This document shows positions 6,761 through 13,662 of a stretch of DNA of 18,343 bases, one piece after another (position 1 is the stretch's first letter; every line of letters begins with the position of its first letter). The stretch lies in assembly GCA_036279295.1 (NCBI GenBank), contig DASUJK010000019.1:1-18343 (forward strand). The letters run 5' to 3'. The DNA comes from DATEPR01 sp036279295. GTDB lineage: Bacteria > Actinomycetota > Actinomycetes > Mycobacteriales > Pseudonocardiaceae. A program made the position numbers and the translations under genes. The notes under the pieces were generated by a model. That model was not told where the DNA came from. It did no database searches and saw only the letters and a program-made list of their open reading frames with translations.

Positions 6761-7413
6761 CCATGCGAGTGAGCATCACGGTCACGGACTACTCCTGGCC
6801 CTAGTTGCCCGGCCGCCTGGCGCGGATCGCCAGAGCGGCAGACCAGTCCGGTGTGGACACTCTGTGGTCGCGGATCACCTGTTTCAGGCCGATCCGCACC
6901 ACTCGTCGACCGAGGCGCGGGCGATGGACCTGCCGTTCCGGCCACGGCCGAACGGTTCGAGCGGATGGACGAGACCGTGCGGATCGCGCTGCACATGTGG
7001 TCCGGTGACCGGCGCCCGTTCGGGGGAAAGCACTACCAGTTGGCCGATCCGGTGTGCAGCCCGCTGCCCGGCCGTCGGCCGCCGATCATGATCGGCGGTA
7101 CCGGCGAACACAAGACGCTGCGGCTGGTCGCCCGGTATGCGGACGCGTGCAACGTGTTCGACATCCCGGACGGCGGCGCGACGATCCGGCACAAGCTGGC
7201 CGTGCTGGCCGGGCACCGCGCCGAACTCGGCAGGCCCTACGACGACATCGAGAAGACCGTCAGCACGCGGGTCCTGCCGGGTGAGTCGGCCGCCGCCTTC
7301 GCGGCGCGGTGTGCCGTCCTCGGCGAGTGGGGCATCGACCATGTTGTCGTGCTCAGCCCCGAGCCGTGGACCGAGGCCGCGGTCGCACTCGTGGCCGCGG
7401 CCGGGCAGGGAGG
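6757..7413 (+). pseudogene. LLM class F420-dependent oxidoreductase, inactivated
   Basis: The gene begins MTMRVSITVTDYSWP and then meets TAG at codon 16 (6802-6804). The same frame continues LPGRLARIARAADQSGVDTLW. A missing base in TGGTCGCG (about 6866) moves it to VADHLFQADPHHSSTE. About 60 residues expected next in this luciferase-like family (a TIM barrel with a Y/TTLGFLA..T.RVRLGT block) are absent, and the text resumes at ARAMDLPF. A second missing base (about 6937) moves the frame to ATAERFERMDETVRIALHMW, PPIMIGGTGEHKTLRLVARY, ADACNVFDIPDGG and GIDHVVVLSPEPWTEAAVAL. The proper stop is also gone; the frame stays open to 7537 through the antisense of the neighbouring gene. Most of the catalytic barrel is lost, so it cannot work. 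It was ATGA-coupled to the SnoaL-VOC gene, so the original operon likely included an F420-dependent step. Confidence 0.9.
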
Positions 7414-7839
7414 TCAGGGCTGGAGGTCCAGTAGGGCCTTGCCGCTGGCCATCTCCACCGGGACCGAGACCTGGTCGTGCACGATGAGCCAGTCACCGTC
7501 GATCTTCTCGAAGCAGCCCGTCCACCGGACCCAGTGATCGCTGCGGATCCCGTTGCGCAGGGTCCCGCTGATCCGGTTGATGCTGTACGCGAATGCCACG
7601 TCGTCGCCGACCTTGATCGTGAGGTCGCCGAGCTCGTAACCGAGCGGGCGCTGGTATGCCGTGAAGACATCCACCCAGTTGCGCCATTTCGCTTCCGCAC
7701 CGACGTGGCGCAGCGGCGGTGTGATGTCGAAGGACACGATGTCCTTGGCGAAGATCGGCTTGACGCCGTCGAGGTCCATCGCGCGGACCGCCTCGATCAA
7801 CGTGTTGATGCGCTGCCGGATGTCGTTTTCAGCTGTCAT
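7414..7839 (-). CDS. SnoaL/NTF2-like protein (ketosteroid-isomerase fold)
   Basis: This 141-residue protein has the fold pattern of SnoaL-like proteins. A first helix is seen in RQRINTLIEAVRAMDLDGV, followed by FAKDIVSFDITPPLRHVG, DVAFAYSINRISGTLRNG, and the paired strands WVRWTGCFEKIDGDWLIVHDQ ending SVPVEM...KALLDLQP. The DITPPL and VHDQVSVP motifs are those of the uncharacterised DUF4440/SgcJ-like group. It may be a small isomerase or a binding protein; no catalytic residue can be assigned safely. I chose ATG 7839 (MTAENDIRQRI) because the longer frame to 7890 runs back through the terminator hairpin of the upstream nuclease gene. The Shine-Dalgarno is weak (ACGGACC). It is convergent with the ruined oxidoreductase. 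Confidence 0.85.
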   Translation of the reverse strand: MTAENDIRQRINTLIEAVRAMDLDGVKPIFAKDIVSFDITPPLRHVGAEAKWRNWVDVFTAYQRPLGYELGDLTIKVGDDVAFAYSINRISGTLRNGIRSDHWVRWTGCFEKIDGDWLIVHDQVSVPVEMASGKALLDLQP

Positions 7840-7872
7840 GGTCCGTTGACGGAGTTGATCTTGGTGATGTGA

Positions 7873-7910
7873 CGGATGGCAGGGCCGCAACCGTGCGACC
7901 CTGCCATCCG
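7873..7910 (-). terminator. strong hairpin terminator of the nuclease gene
   Basis: CGGATGGCAGGG (7873-7884) and CCCTGCCATCCG (7899-7910) form a perfect 12-bp stem. After one mismatch the stem continues with CGCA/TGCG and closes on an ACCG loop. It starts 11 bases after the nuclease stop codon at 7921. There is no T-tract. Confidence 0.85.
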
Positions 7911-7920
7911 AAGAGATCGA

Positions 7921-10900
7921 TCAGCTGGTCGGCTGCCATGGGCCGCCCGGTTGACCAGGTGTCTGGTTCCTGGTCCACCACATGGCGACGAACTTCTGAC
8001 CCTGGAACGTGACCGTGTCACCGCTGTTGAAGATCCGCGACGGGGTCCAGATCGCGGTGCCGTCGGGCGCAGTTTCCATCTGCTGCCACGGACCGTTCGG
8101 GTCACCAGGTGCCTGGTTCTGCGTCCACCACAGCGCCTGCCACGTCGAGCCCTGGAACGTCACCGTGTCGCCGGTGTTGTACACCGTGGTCGCGTTCCAG
8201 GCCGGTGCCACCGGCGTGCTCGGCAGGTTCAGGCCCACCACGACCGGGTCGTGGTCGGACGCCGCGAACGGCTCGGTGCCGTCGAACAGCTGCGTGACGT
8301 TGTAGTTGAAGCGGCTGTAGTCGAAGGCGACCGCTTCCTGCGAGTTGATCTGCCACACGTCGGCGCCGGTGGCCATCTGCAGGGCCGCCGGACTGGCCAG
8401 CACGTGGTCGAGCGACCCTTCCAGGCCGTCGAACACGTAGGTGTGCTCGGACGGGTCCAGGGCGCTGCCCAGGTCGGTGTAGCCGTCGCCGTACAGCTCC
8501 TCCATCGGGTCTTCGTCGGTGTAGGAGTTGAAGTCGCCGACCAGGAAGATCCGGCTCGTGCCGAGGTCCGCGGCGGCCTGGTTGGCGAACGTGTTGAGGT
8601 CGGCCGCCTCGTGCACGCGGGTCGCGTTGAACGGACCCTGGTCGACGGCAGGGGACGACGTGTCCTCGGCGTCACCGGGGAACAGCAGGTTGCCGTCCGC
8701 GCTCTTGGACTTGAAGTGGTTGGCCACGATCAGGAACGCGTCCTGGTCGGTCGCGCCGACCTTCTTGAAGCCCTGCGCCAACGGCTCCCTGGCGATCGAG
8801 AACGGCTGGCCCGCGCCCGAGTCGTTGTTCAGCACGGACGACGTGCCGACCGTCGTGACGTCGGCAGGCTTGTAGATGAACGCCGTGCGGATGACGTCCT
8901 GGCCGTCCAGCGGCGGCAGGTCGGCGGCAGGCGGCGACGGCACGAAGGCCCACACGTCGGAGCCTGCCGCGGTGTTCAGCGCGTCGACGAGACCCGACAG
9001 CGCCGTGTCCCTCGGCTCGCCGAACTTGGCCGAGTTCTCGATCTCCTCCAGCGACACGATGCTCGCGCCGAGGCGGTTGATGCCGGTGACGATCTTCGCC
9101 TGCTGATGGGCGAAGTTCGCGGCATCGGCCGCACCGCGCGGGCCAGGGCTGCCGTCCGTGCCGACGCAGTCGTTCACGGCGATCCGGTTGCCCTGCCGGT
9201 CGGTGAAGTACGTGCAGGTGCCAAGGCCCTTGGCCACGTAGTCCTCGCCGGTCAGCGGGAAGTAGTTCTCCACGTTGAACGTCGCGATGCGGACCTGGCC
9301 GCCGACATCGGCGGGCTGCTCGTTCTCGGTGCGGGTGTCGCTGAACGTGGCGGTCGCCGAGCCGTCGTCGGTGAGCTGCTGGGTCGGCTGGAAGTTCCAC
9401 AGCGAGAAGCGGAAGTCCAGGATCACCGGCGAGTGGAACGTCACCGCGGAGCCGACGCGCACCGGGTTGGTCGGCGTCAACCAGGGCAGCGGGGTGTTCG
9501 CGTGCGCGCCGTCCGGGTTGAACTGGAAGCTCGAACCGTCGTCCAGGGTGACCATCTCGGCCGCGTTGGCGGCGGTGACGGCCTGCGCGACGGCACTGCC
9601 GGGGGTGCCGGCGTCGGTCGGGTTGCGCAGCGGTTCGTCACCGGAGGCCAGGGTGAACGAACCGAAGAAGTTCCCGTCGAAGTTGTCCGAGACGGTGAAG
9701 TCGCCCTGCGGCGCCATCAGTTCGCCCTCGTGGGTTTCCTTCTGCGCGTCGGTGCCCAGGTCGGTCCACGGGATCTGGTCCGGGACGACGGCGGGCAGCG
9801 CGGTGGCCCGCTGGGCCACGGTCGGGGTCTCGATCTCGGTCATGCCGTCGAACTCCGCGACCTTGCCGGTCACCGTCACGCTCTCACCGATGGTGACCTG
9901 GGCCGCCGAGACGGAACCGAAGACGAAGACGGCGTCCGACGCACCTGGGGTCGCGTCGTCGGCCTCTGTGCCGCCTGCGCCACCGGTCTCCAGGTAGAAC
10001 CCGTTGTAGCCGCCCGTCGGGTAGGCCGCCGTGACAACACCCTCGGTGGTCACCGTCTGGCCTGCCAACGGGGACGTGTCGGTGTTGGTGCCCTGGATGT
10101 CGGCGATCGGCACGATCGCACCGGCGGGCGCACCGACGACGAAGCTGAAGGACGCCGAGCCGGACACGCCTGCCGAATCGGTCGCGGTCGCCGTCACCGA
10201 CGAGGTGCCGGCGGTGGCCGGGGTGCCGGAGATGATGCCGTCCGTGGAGATCGACAGCCCGGCCGGCAGGCCGGTCGCCGTCCACGTGTACGGCGGTGTG
10301 CCACCCGAGACGGCCAGCGTCAACGGGGCGATCGCGGTGCCCGCCGTCGCGTTCCCCGTACCGGGGTTGGTGACCGTCAGAGTCGCGGTGCCGCCGTTGT
10401 CACTGGCCGCGTTCTGCGGTGTCGGCGCGCCCTTGGTGAAGTCCACGTTGCTCTGGTCGGTGTCCACACCGTTGGTGCGGCTGACCGATGTCGTGTTGTC
10501 CGTGGCAGGTGCAGGCGTGGTGCCCTCGAAGGACGTCGTGGTGGTGCCCCAGCCGACGGCGTCGACAACGCCAGCGACACCCACGAGATTGCCCTGCGTC
10601 GTGATGCTCGTCGCCGAGGACACCAGCATGACCACACCGCCGGTGGCGCTCATCGCGGTGGTGCCGGTCGCATCCGGTGTGGGCAGTGCGACCTGGTCAC
10701 CGCTGGTGCCGGTGGACTCCTGCACCAGGTAGTGCCCGTGCGCCGCGATGGAGCCGGTCAGCGCGGTCTTCGAGACAGTGGTGCCGGTCGCGGCGCGGTA
10801 CTGCACCGTCCAGCCGGTCAGGTCCTCGGCCGCGCCGGTCGGGTTGAACAGTTCGATGAAGTCGGCGTTGAAGTGCGAGCCGGCATTGCCGCCGCCGCCG

Positions 10901-11037
10901 TAGACCTCGTTGATGACAACACCCGTGCCGCCGGGATCGGCGAACGCGGGACCAGCTAACAACAGCGGGCAGGCAGCGCCTGCTGCGGACAGGGACAGGG
11001 CGGCGATGAGTAGTCGCCGGGTAAGCGCAGCAGACAA
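7921..11037 (-). CDS. secreted ExeM/NucH-type nuclease with lamin-tail, Ig-like and two chitin-binding-like modules
   Basis: About 1038 residues, numbered here from the longer GTG reading at 11046. A Sec signal (about 1-36, ending AFA|DPGG) is followed by a lamin-tail domain (about 42-210, VVINEVYGGGG, FIELFNPTG). An Ig-like He_PIG repeat follows (about 221-305, GGTPPYTWTATGLPAGLS), then an OB-fold (about 312-410). The catalytic endonuclease/exonuclease/phosphatase domain spans about 584-941. Its key residues are visible: N591 in RIATFNVENY, E668 in SLEEIE, H777 in ANHFKSK, D838/N840 in GDFNS, and D931-H932 in SDHDPV. Two CBM5/12-like modules end it (948-990 and 999-1038, each YNTGDTVTFQG...WWT.NQ.PG...GPW). 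It should degrade DNA outside the cell, releasing phosphate and nucleosides. The start is best at TTG 11037 because TGGAGGTG lies six bases upstream; the GTG at 11046 is itself part of that ribosome site. Confidence 0.92.
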   Translation of the reverse strand: MSAALTRRLLIAALSLSAAGAACPLLLAGPAFADPGGTGVVINEVYGGGGNAGSHFNADFIELFNPTGAAEDLTGWTVQYRAATGTTVSKTALTGSIAAHGHYLVQESTGTSGDQVALPTPDATGTTAMSATGGVVMLVSSATSITTQGNLVGVAGVVDAVGWGTTTTSFEGTTPAPATDNTTSVSRTNGVDTDQSNVDFTKGAPTPQNAASDNGGTATLTVTNPGTGNATAGTAIAPLTLAVSGGTPPYTWTATGLPAGLSISTDGIISGTPATAGTSSVTATATDSAGVSGSASFSFVVGAPAGAIVPIADIQGTNTDTSPLAGQTVTTEGVVTAAYPTGGYNGFYLETGGAGGTEADDATPGASDAVFVFGSVSAAQVTIGESVTVTGKVAEFDGMTEIETPTVAQRATALPAVVPDQIPWTDLGTDAQKETHEGELMAPQGDFTVSDNFDGNFFGSFTLASGDEPLRNPTDAGTPGSAVAQAVTAANAAEMVTLDDGSSFQFNPDGAHANTPLPWLTPTNPVRVGSAVTFHSPVILDFRFSLWNFQPTQQLTDDGSATATFSDTRTENEQPADVGGQVRIATFNVENYFPLTGEDYVAKGLGTCTYFTDRQGNRIAVNDCVGTDGSPGPRGAADAANFAHQQAKIVTGINRLGASIVSLEEIENSAKFGEPRDTALSGLVDALNTAAGSDVWAFVPSPPAADLPPLDGQDVIRTAFIYKPADVTTVGTSSVLNNDSGAGQPFSIAREPLAQGFKKVGATDQDAFLIVANHFKSKSADGNLLFPGDAEDTSSPAVDQGPFNATRVHEAADLNTFANQAAADLGTSRIFLVGDFNSYTDEDPMEELYGDGYTDLGSALDPSEHTYVFDGLEGSLDHVLASPAALQMATGADVWQINSQEAVAFDYSRFNYNVTQLFDGTEPFAASDHDPVVVGLNLPSTPVAPAWNATTVYNTGDTVTFQGSTWQALWWTQNQAPGDPNGPWQQMETAPDGTAIWTPSRIFNSGDTVTFQGQKFVAMWWTRNQTPGQPGGPWQPTS

Positions 11038-11157
11038 GGACCGCACCTCCAGGTGTCGTGGGCGAGTGTTGCCGGCCAGCCCTTCATCGTAAGAGGCGGT
11101 GAGCCAAGAAGGACCAGCATTCGTGTCAGCGTTTTCTGCAGCTCAGCGAGTGCTCGG

Positions 11158-12285
11158 TCAGGGGAGCCGGGCGACGAGGTTCAGCACCCGGGTGGTCTGT
11201 GTGGCGCTGAAGTTGTCGTCGCTGATCATGCTGATGCCGGTCAGCCCGAACGCGTGGCCGGTGACGGCCATGCCCTCGAAGTTGTCCAGCAGCGGGTTGG
11301 CCTGGGCTTCCTTGGCCTGCGCACCCAGGGTCGGGCAGTCGACGAGGTTGGACACGAGCTTCTTGCTCACGAAGTCCCGAGCAGGCGCCGCCGACAGGTT
11401 CGACACCGAACTGACGTCCTTTGCGCGGTTCAGGCCGGTGACCGCGAACAGTTCCACCGCGTTGCCGGTCGGCACGGCGAAGGCCGCTTCCTCGACCACG
11501 ATGGAGTCGTCGCCGTACGCGGCGACCTCGGGGATGCGCATGCCGGTGTCGGCGCGGTAGGCGATCTGATCGTCCAGCCGCCACGTGCCGTGCGATGCCT
11601 GCCTGTAGACGAGGAGTCGGTGCGCGTTCGCATCACCCGTCGCGGAGACGTCGCCGGACAGCGCGCCCTCCATCGCGGCGATGATCTCCTTGCCGTTCGG
11701 GGTGATCGTCAGGCCTTCCAGCGTGGCGTTGTTCATGGCCTGGCCGGCCGGGGTGGTGCCGGCGACCGCGAACCGCGCCGGGACCGGCAGGGACGCCTTC
11801 TGCACGCCGTCGCGGCCGTAGATCCGGATGGACGGCTCGGTCTCCGAGCTGACGAGGTAGTCGCCGTCGGGCAGCACGGCGAGGCCCTCGTTGTCCGAAT
11901 CGGTGCCGTCGTACGGCGTGCCGTCCGGCCGCTTGAGCACCAGTGGGTCCCGGACCACCGTCGGGTGGGCCAGGTCGCGGAAGAACCAGATACGCGCCGG
12001 GTCGGCGCCGTTGTTGTCCACGGCGGAAACCCAGGCATGCGAACGGGAATCGTAGGCCAGTGAGGACAAACCGCCCAGTTTGGCTCCGTTGTACACGAGC
12101 TTGTCCAGGGCGTCGCTGAAGCTCAATGCCGCCGCGTTGGGCGCACACGCGCGACTGCCGCCGAAGACGGGCGACACCGGTGCCGGATGTGCCGATGCGC
12201 CTGGTGCGGTCGCCAGACTCAGCAGTACCAGTGCCGCGCCCGCGACCGTTGTGGTGGCTGTGCGTCGCTTTGCCGTCAACGACAT
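11158..12285 (-). CDS. secreted esterase-like phytase family protein
   Basis: This 375-residue protein has a Sec signal peptide (1-32, ...TAPGASA|HPAP) with a basic start MSLTAKRR. The mature part is the six-bladed propeller domain known as esterase-like activity of phytase. Visible blade motifs are GGLSSLAYD, DNEGLAVLPDGDYLVSSE (131-148), LEGLTITPNGKEIIAAMEG (189-207), NFEGMAVTG (335-343) and SDDNFS (355-360). These acidic loops would bind calcium and a phosphate ester in true members. Two cysteines, C47 and C317, may form a disulfide. The likely role is release of phosphate from organic phosphates outside the cell; an exact substrate cannot be stated. It starts at ATG 12285 behind a GGGCGGGG run. 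It lies 111 bp upstream of the secreted nuclease in the same direction, so the two may share regulation. I found no clear PHO box upstream. Confidence 0.88.
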   Translation of the reverse strand: MSLTAKRRTATTTVAGAALVLLSLATAPGASAHPAPVSPVFGGSRACAPNAAALSFSDALDKLVYNGAKLGGLSSLAYDSRSHAWVSAVDNNGADPARIWFFRDLAHPTVVRDPLVLKRPDGTPYDGTDSDNEGLAVLPDGDYLVSSETEPSIRIYGRDGVQKASLPVPARFAVAGTTPAGQAMNNATLEGLTITPNGKEIIAAMEGALSGDVSATGDANAHRLLVYRQASHGTWRLDDQIAYRADTGMRIPEVAAYGDDSIVVEEAAFAVPTGNAVELFAVTGLNRAKDVSSVSNLSAAPARDFVSKKLVSNLVDCPTLGAQAKEAQANPLLDNFEGMAVTGHAFGLTGISMISDDNFSATQTTRVLNLVARLP

Positions 12286-12448
12286 GATCCCCGCCCTTCG
12301 CTGGTTTGCGTGCCCGACGTGGTTCTAGCACCTCAAGGCCACGTTGTGATGGCCTATGGATGAAGACCTCAGTTACTTGCCCAGCAGTTGTCCCGCACGA
12401 TGGCCGGGCGGGTCCACGTCGAGACAGACTCTGTGTTAACGACGCGGC

Positions 12449-12460
12449 TAGAGTCGACAA
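12449..12460 (+). promoter_or_regulatory. -10 element for a leaderless start at 12461
   Basis: TAGAGT (12449-12454) fits TAnnnT and its last T is exactly seven bases before the A of ATG 12461. No Shine-Dalgarno is present. No convincing -35 is seen. Confidence 0.5.
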
Positions 12461-13432
12461 ATGACGAGCAGGGAACTGATCGGCTGGCTGCGTGACTCCG
12501 ACCCGGCCCTGCGCTGGCAGGTCGAGCGTGACCTCGCGGGCGAGCAGGCGCAGGTGTGGCAGGCCACGCGGGCGAAGGTCGCGACCGAGGGATTCGGCGC
12601 GCGTCTGCTGTCGCTCCAGGACCCGGACGGCCAATGGGCGGGCGGTGCGTACTTCCCGGCCGACTTCGATTTCCAGGGTCCTGAAGCGACACCGGGTGCC
12701 CAGCCGTGGACGGCGACGACGTGGACGCTGAACTCGTTGCGCGAGTGGGGACTGGACGCTGACGTCCTGCGGGCACGCCGTACCGCCGAACTGCTCGCCG
12801 AGCACTGCCGGTGGGAGTACGACAACCTGCCGTACTGGGACGGCGAGGTCGATTGCTGCATCAACGCGTGGACGGTCGCCAACGGTGTCTGGCTCGGCGC
12901 GGACGTGAGCGGCATCGTCAGCTGGTTCGTCGAACACCGACTCGCCGACGGTGGCTGGAACTGTGAGTGGGTTGAAGGCTCGACACGGTCGTCGTTCCAT
13001 TCGACACTCAACGCGCTCAAGGGATTGCTGGCCAACGACATCGCGACCGGAGGGACCGAAACGACCAGGGCCGCCCGGCGCTCCGGCGAGGAGTACCTGC
13101 TGTGCCGTGGGCTGCTGCGTCGGCTGTCCACCGGTGAGCACTTGGCGCCGTGGGTGGATCGGTTCGCGTACCCGATCCGTTGGTCCTACAGTGTGCTCAA
13201 CGCGGCCGAGTACTTCCGGCAGGCCGCGCTGTTCGACGGCATCGCACCGGATCCGCGGTTGGCGGAGGCGATCGGCATCGTCAGGGCGGCTCGGCAGCCG
13301 GACGGCACCTGGTTGCAGGGCGAGCGGCAGCCAGGGCGGGTGTGGTTCGAGGTCGACGTGCCGGCGGGTGAGCCGTCGAAGTGGCTTACATTGTTCGGGA
13401 CCCGTGTCCTGGACTGGTGGGACTCGCGCTGA
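12461..13432 (+). CDS. squalene-cyclase-like alpha/alpha-toroid protein
   Basis: This 323-residue soluble protein shows the repeat signature of terpene cyclase and prenyltransferase toroids. QDPDGQW (53-59) matches the QW motif QxxxGxW exactly, and RLADGGW (160-166) and RQPDGTW (278-284) are variants. The stretch PWTATTWTLNSLREWG and the repeated AWTVANGVWLGAD helices fit the same fold. It is half the length of squalene-hopene cyclase and lacks the DxDD protonation motif, so it is probably not a triterpene cyclase. A tandem cysteine pair occurs in GEVDCCINAW. It might act on an isoprenoid or peptide, or only bind one. The ATG 12461 lacks a Shine-Dalgarno but has a well-placed -10. It stands alone, divergent from the secreted phytase-like gene. 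Confidence 0.8.
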   Translation: MTSRELIGWLRDSDPALRWQVERDLAGEQAQVWQATRAKVATEGFGARLLSLQDPDGQWAGGAYFPADFDFQGPEATPGAQPWTATTWTLNSLREWGLDADVLRARRTAELLAEHCRWEYDNLPYWDGEVDCCINAWTVANGVWLGADVSGIVSWFVEHRLADGGWNCEWVEGSTRSSFHSTLNALKGLLANDIATGGTETTRAARRSGEEYLLCRGLLRRLSTGEHLAPWVDRFAYPIRWSYSVLNAAEYFRQAALFDGIAPDPRLAEAIGIVRAARQPDGTWLQGERQPGRVWFEVDVPAGEPSKWLTLFGTRVLDWWDSR

Positions 13433-13442
13433 GGCTGGTCAG

Positions 13443-13469
13443 CGGTGTTACCACGGAGCGTGGACACCG
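13443..13469 (+). terminator. hairpin terminator after the toroid protein gene
   Basis: CGGTGT (13443-13448) pairs with ACACCG (13464-13469), and inside it CCACG (13451-13455) pairs with CGTGG (13459-13463) around a GAG loop, with a two-base bulge. It begins 11 bases after the stop. A weaker six-bp stem CGCTGA/TCAGCG (13427-13444) overlaps the stop codon and may compete. Confidence 0.5.
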
Positions 13470-13662
13470 GCCGGCTGTTGAAGCGGTCGCTTCGCTCCCG
13501 GTCCTCCCGCGCCGCTGCGCGCCACGACCCCCACAATTAAGGACCCTTGGGGGATATTCGCCGGATAAAGCCCGCCAATGCCTTCTAGACGGACTGTCTG
13601 TTTCCGGGCTACTTTGCTGCGCGTTCAATATATGCGCAACCGATTGGTCAAGGAGAGCGACC

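Noticed and set aside
7414..7890. Longer start for the SnoaL-like protein at 7890
   Set aside because: The extra N-terminal residues would be encoded by the terminator hairpin of the nuclease gene and do not resemble the family.
7876..10959. A 1027-residue open frame on the plus strand
   Set aside because: It is antisense to the secreted nuclease, has arginine/glycine-rich composition without domains, and results from high GC content lacking stop codons. The minus frame has recognisable catalytic motifs.
12286..12460. Possible PHO box upstream of the phytase-like gene
   Set aside because: Eleven-base direct repeats with a TTCA core were looked for on the minus strand; only poor partial matches were seen.
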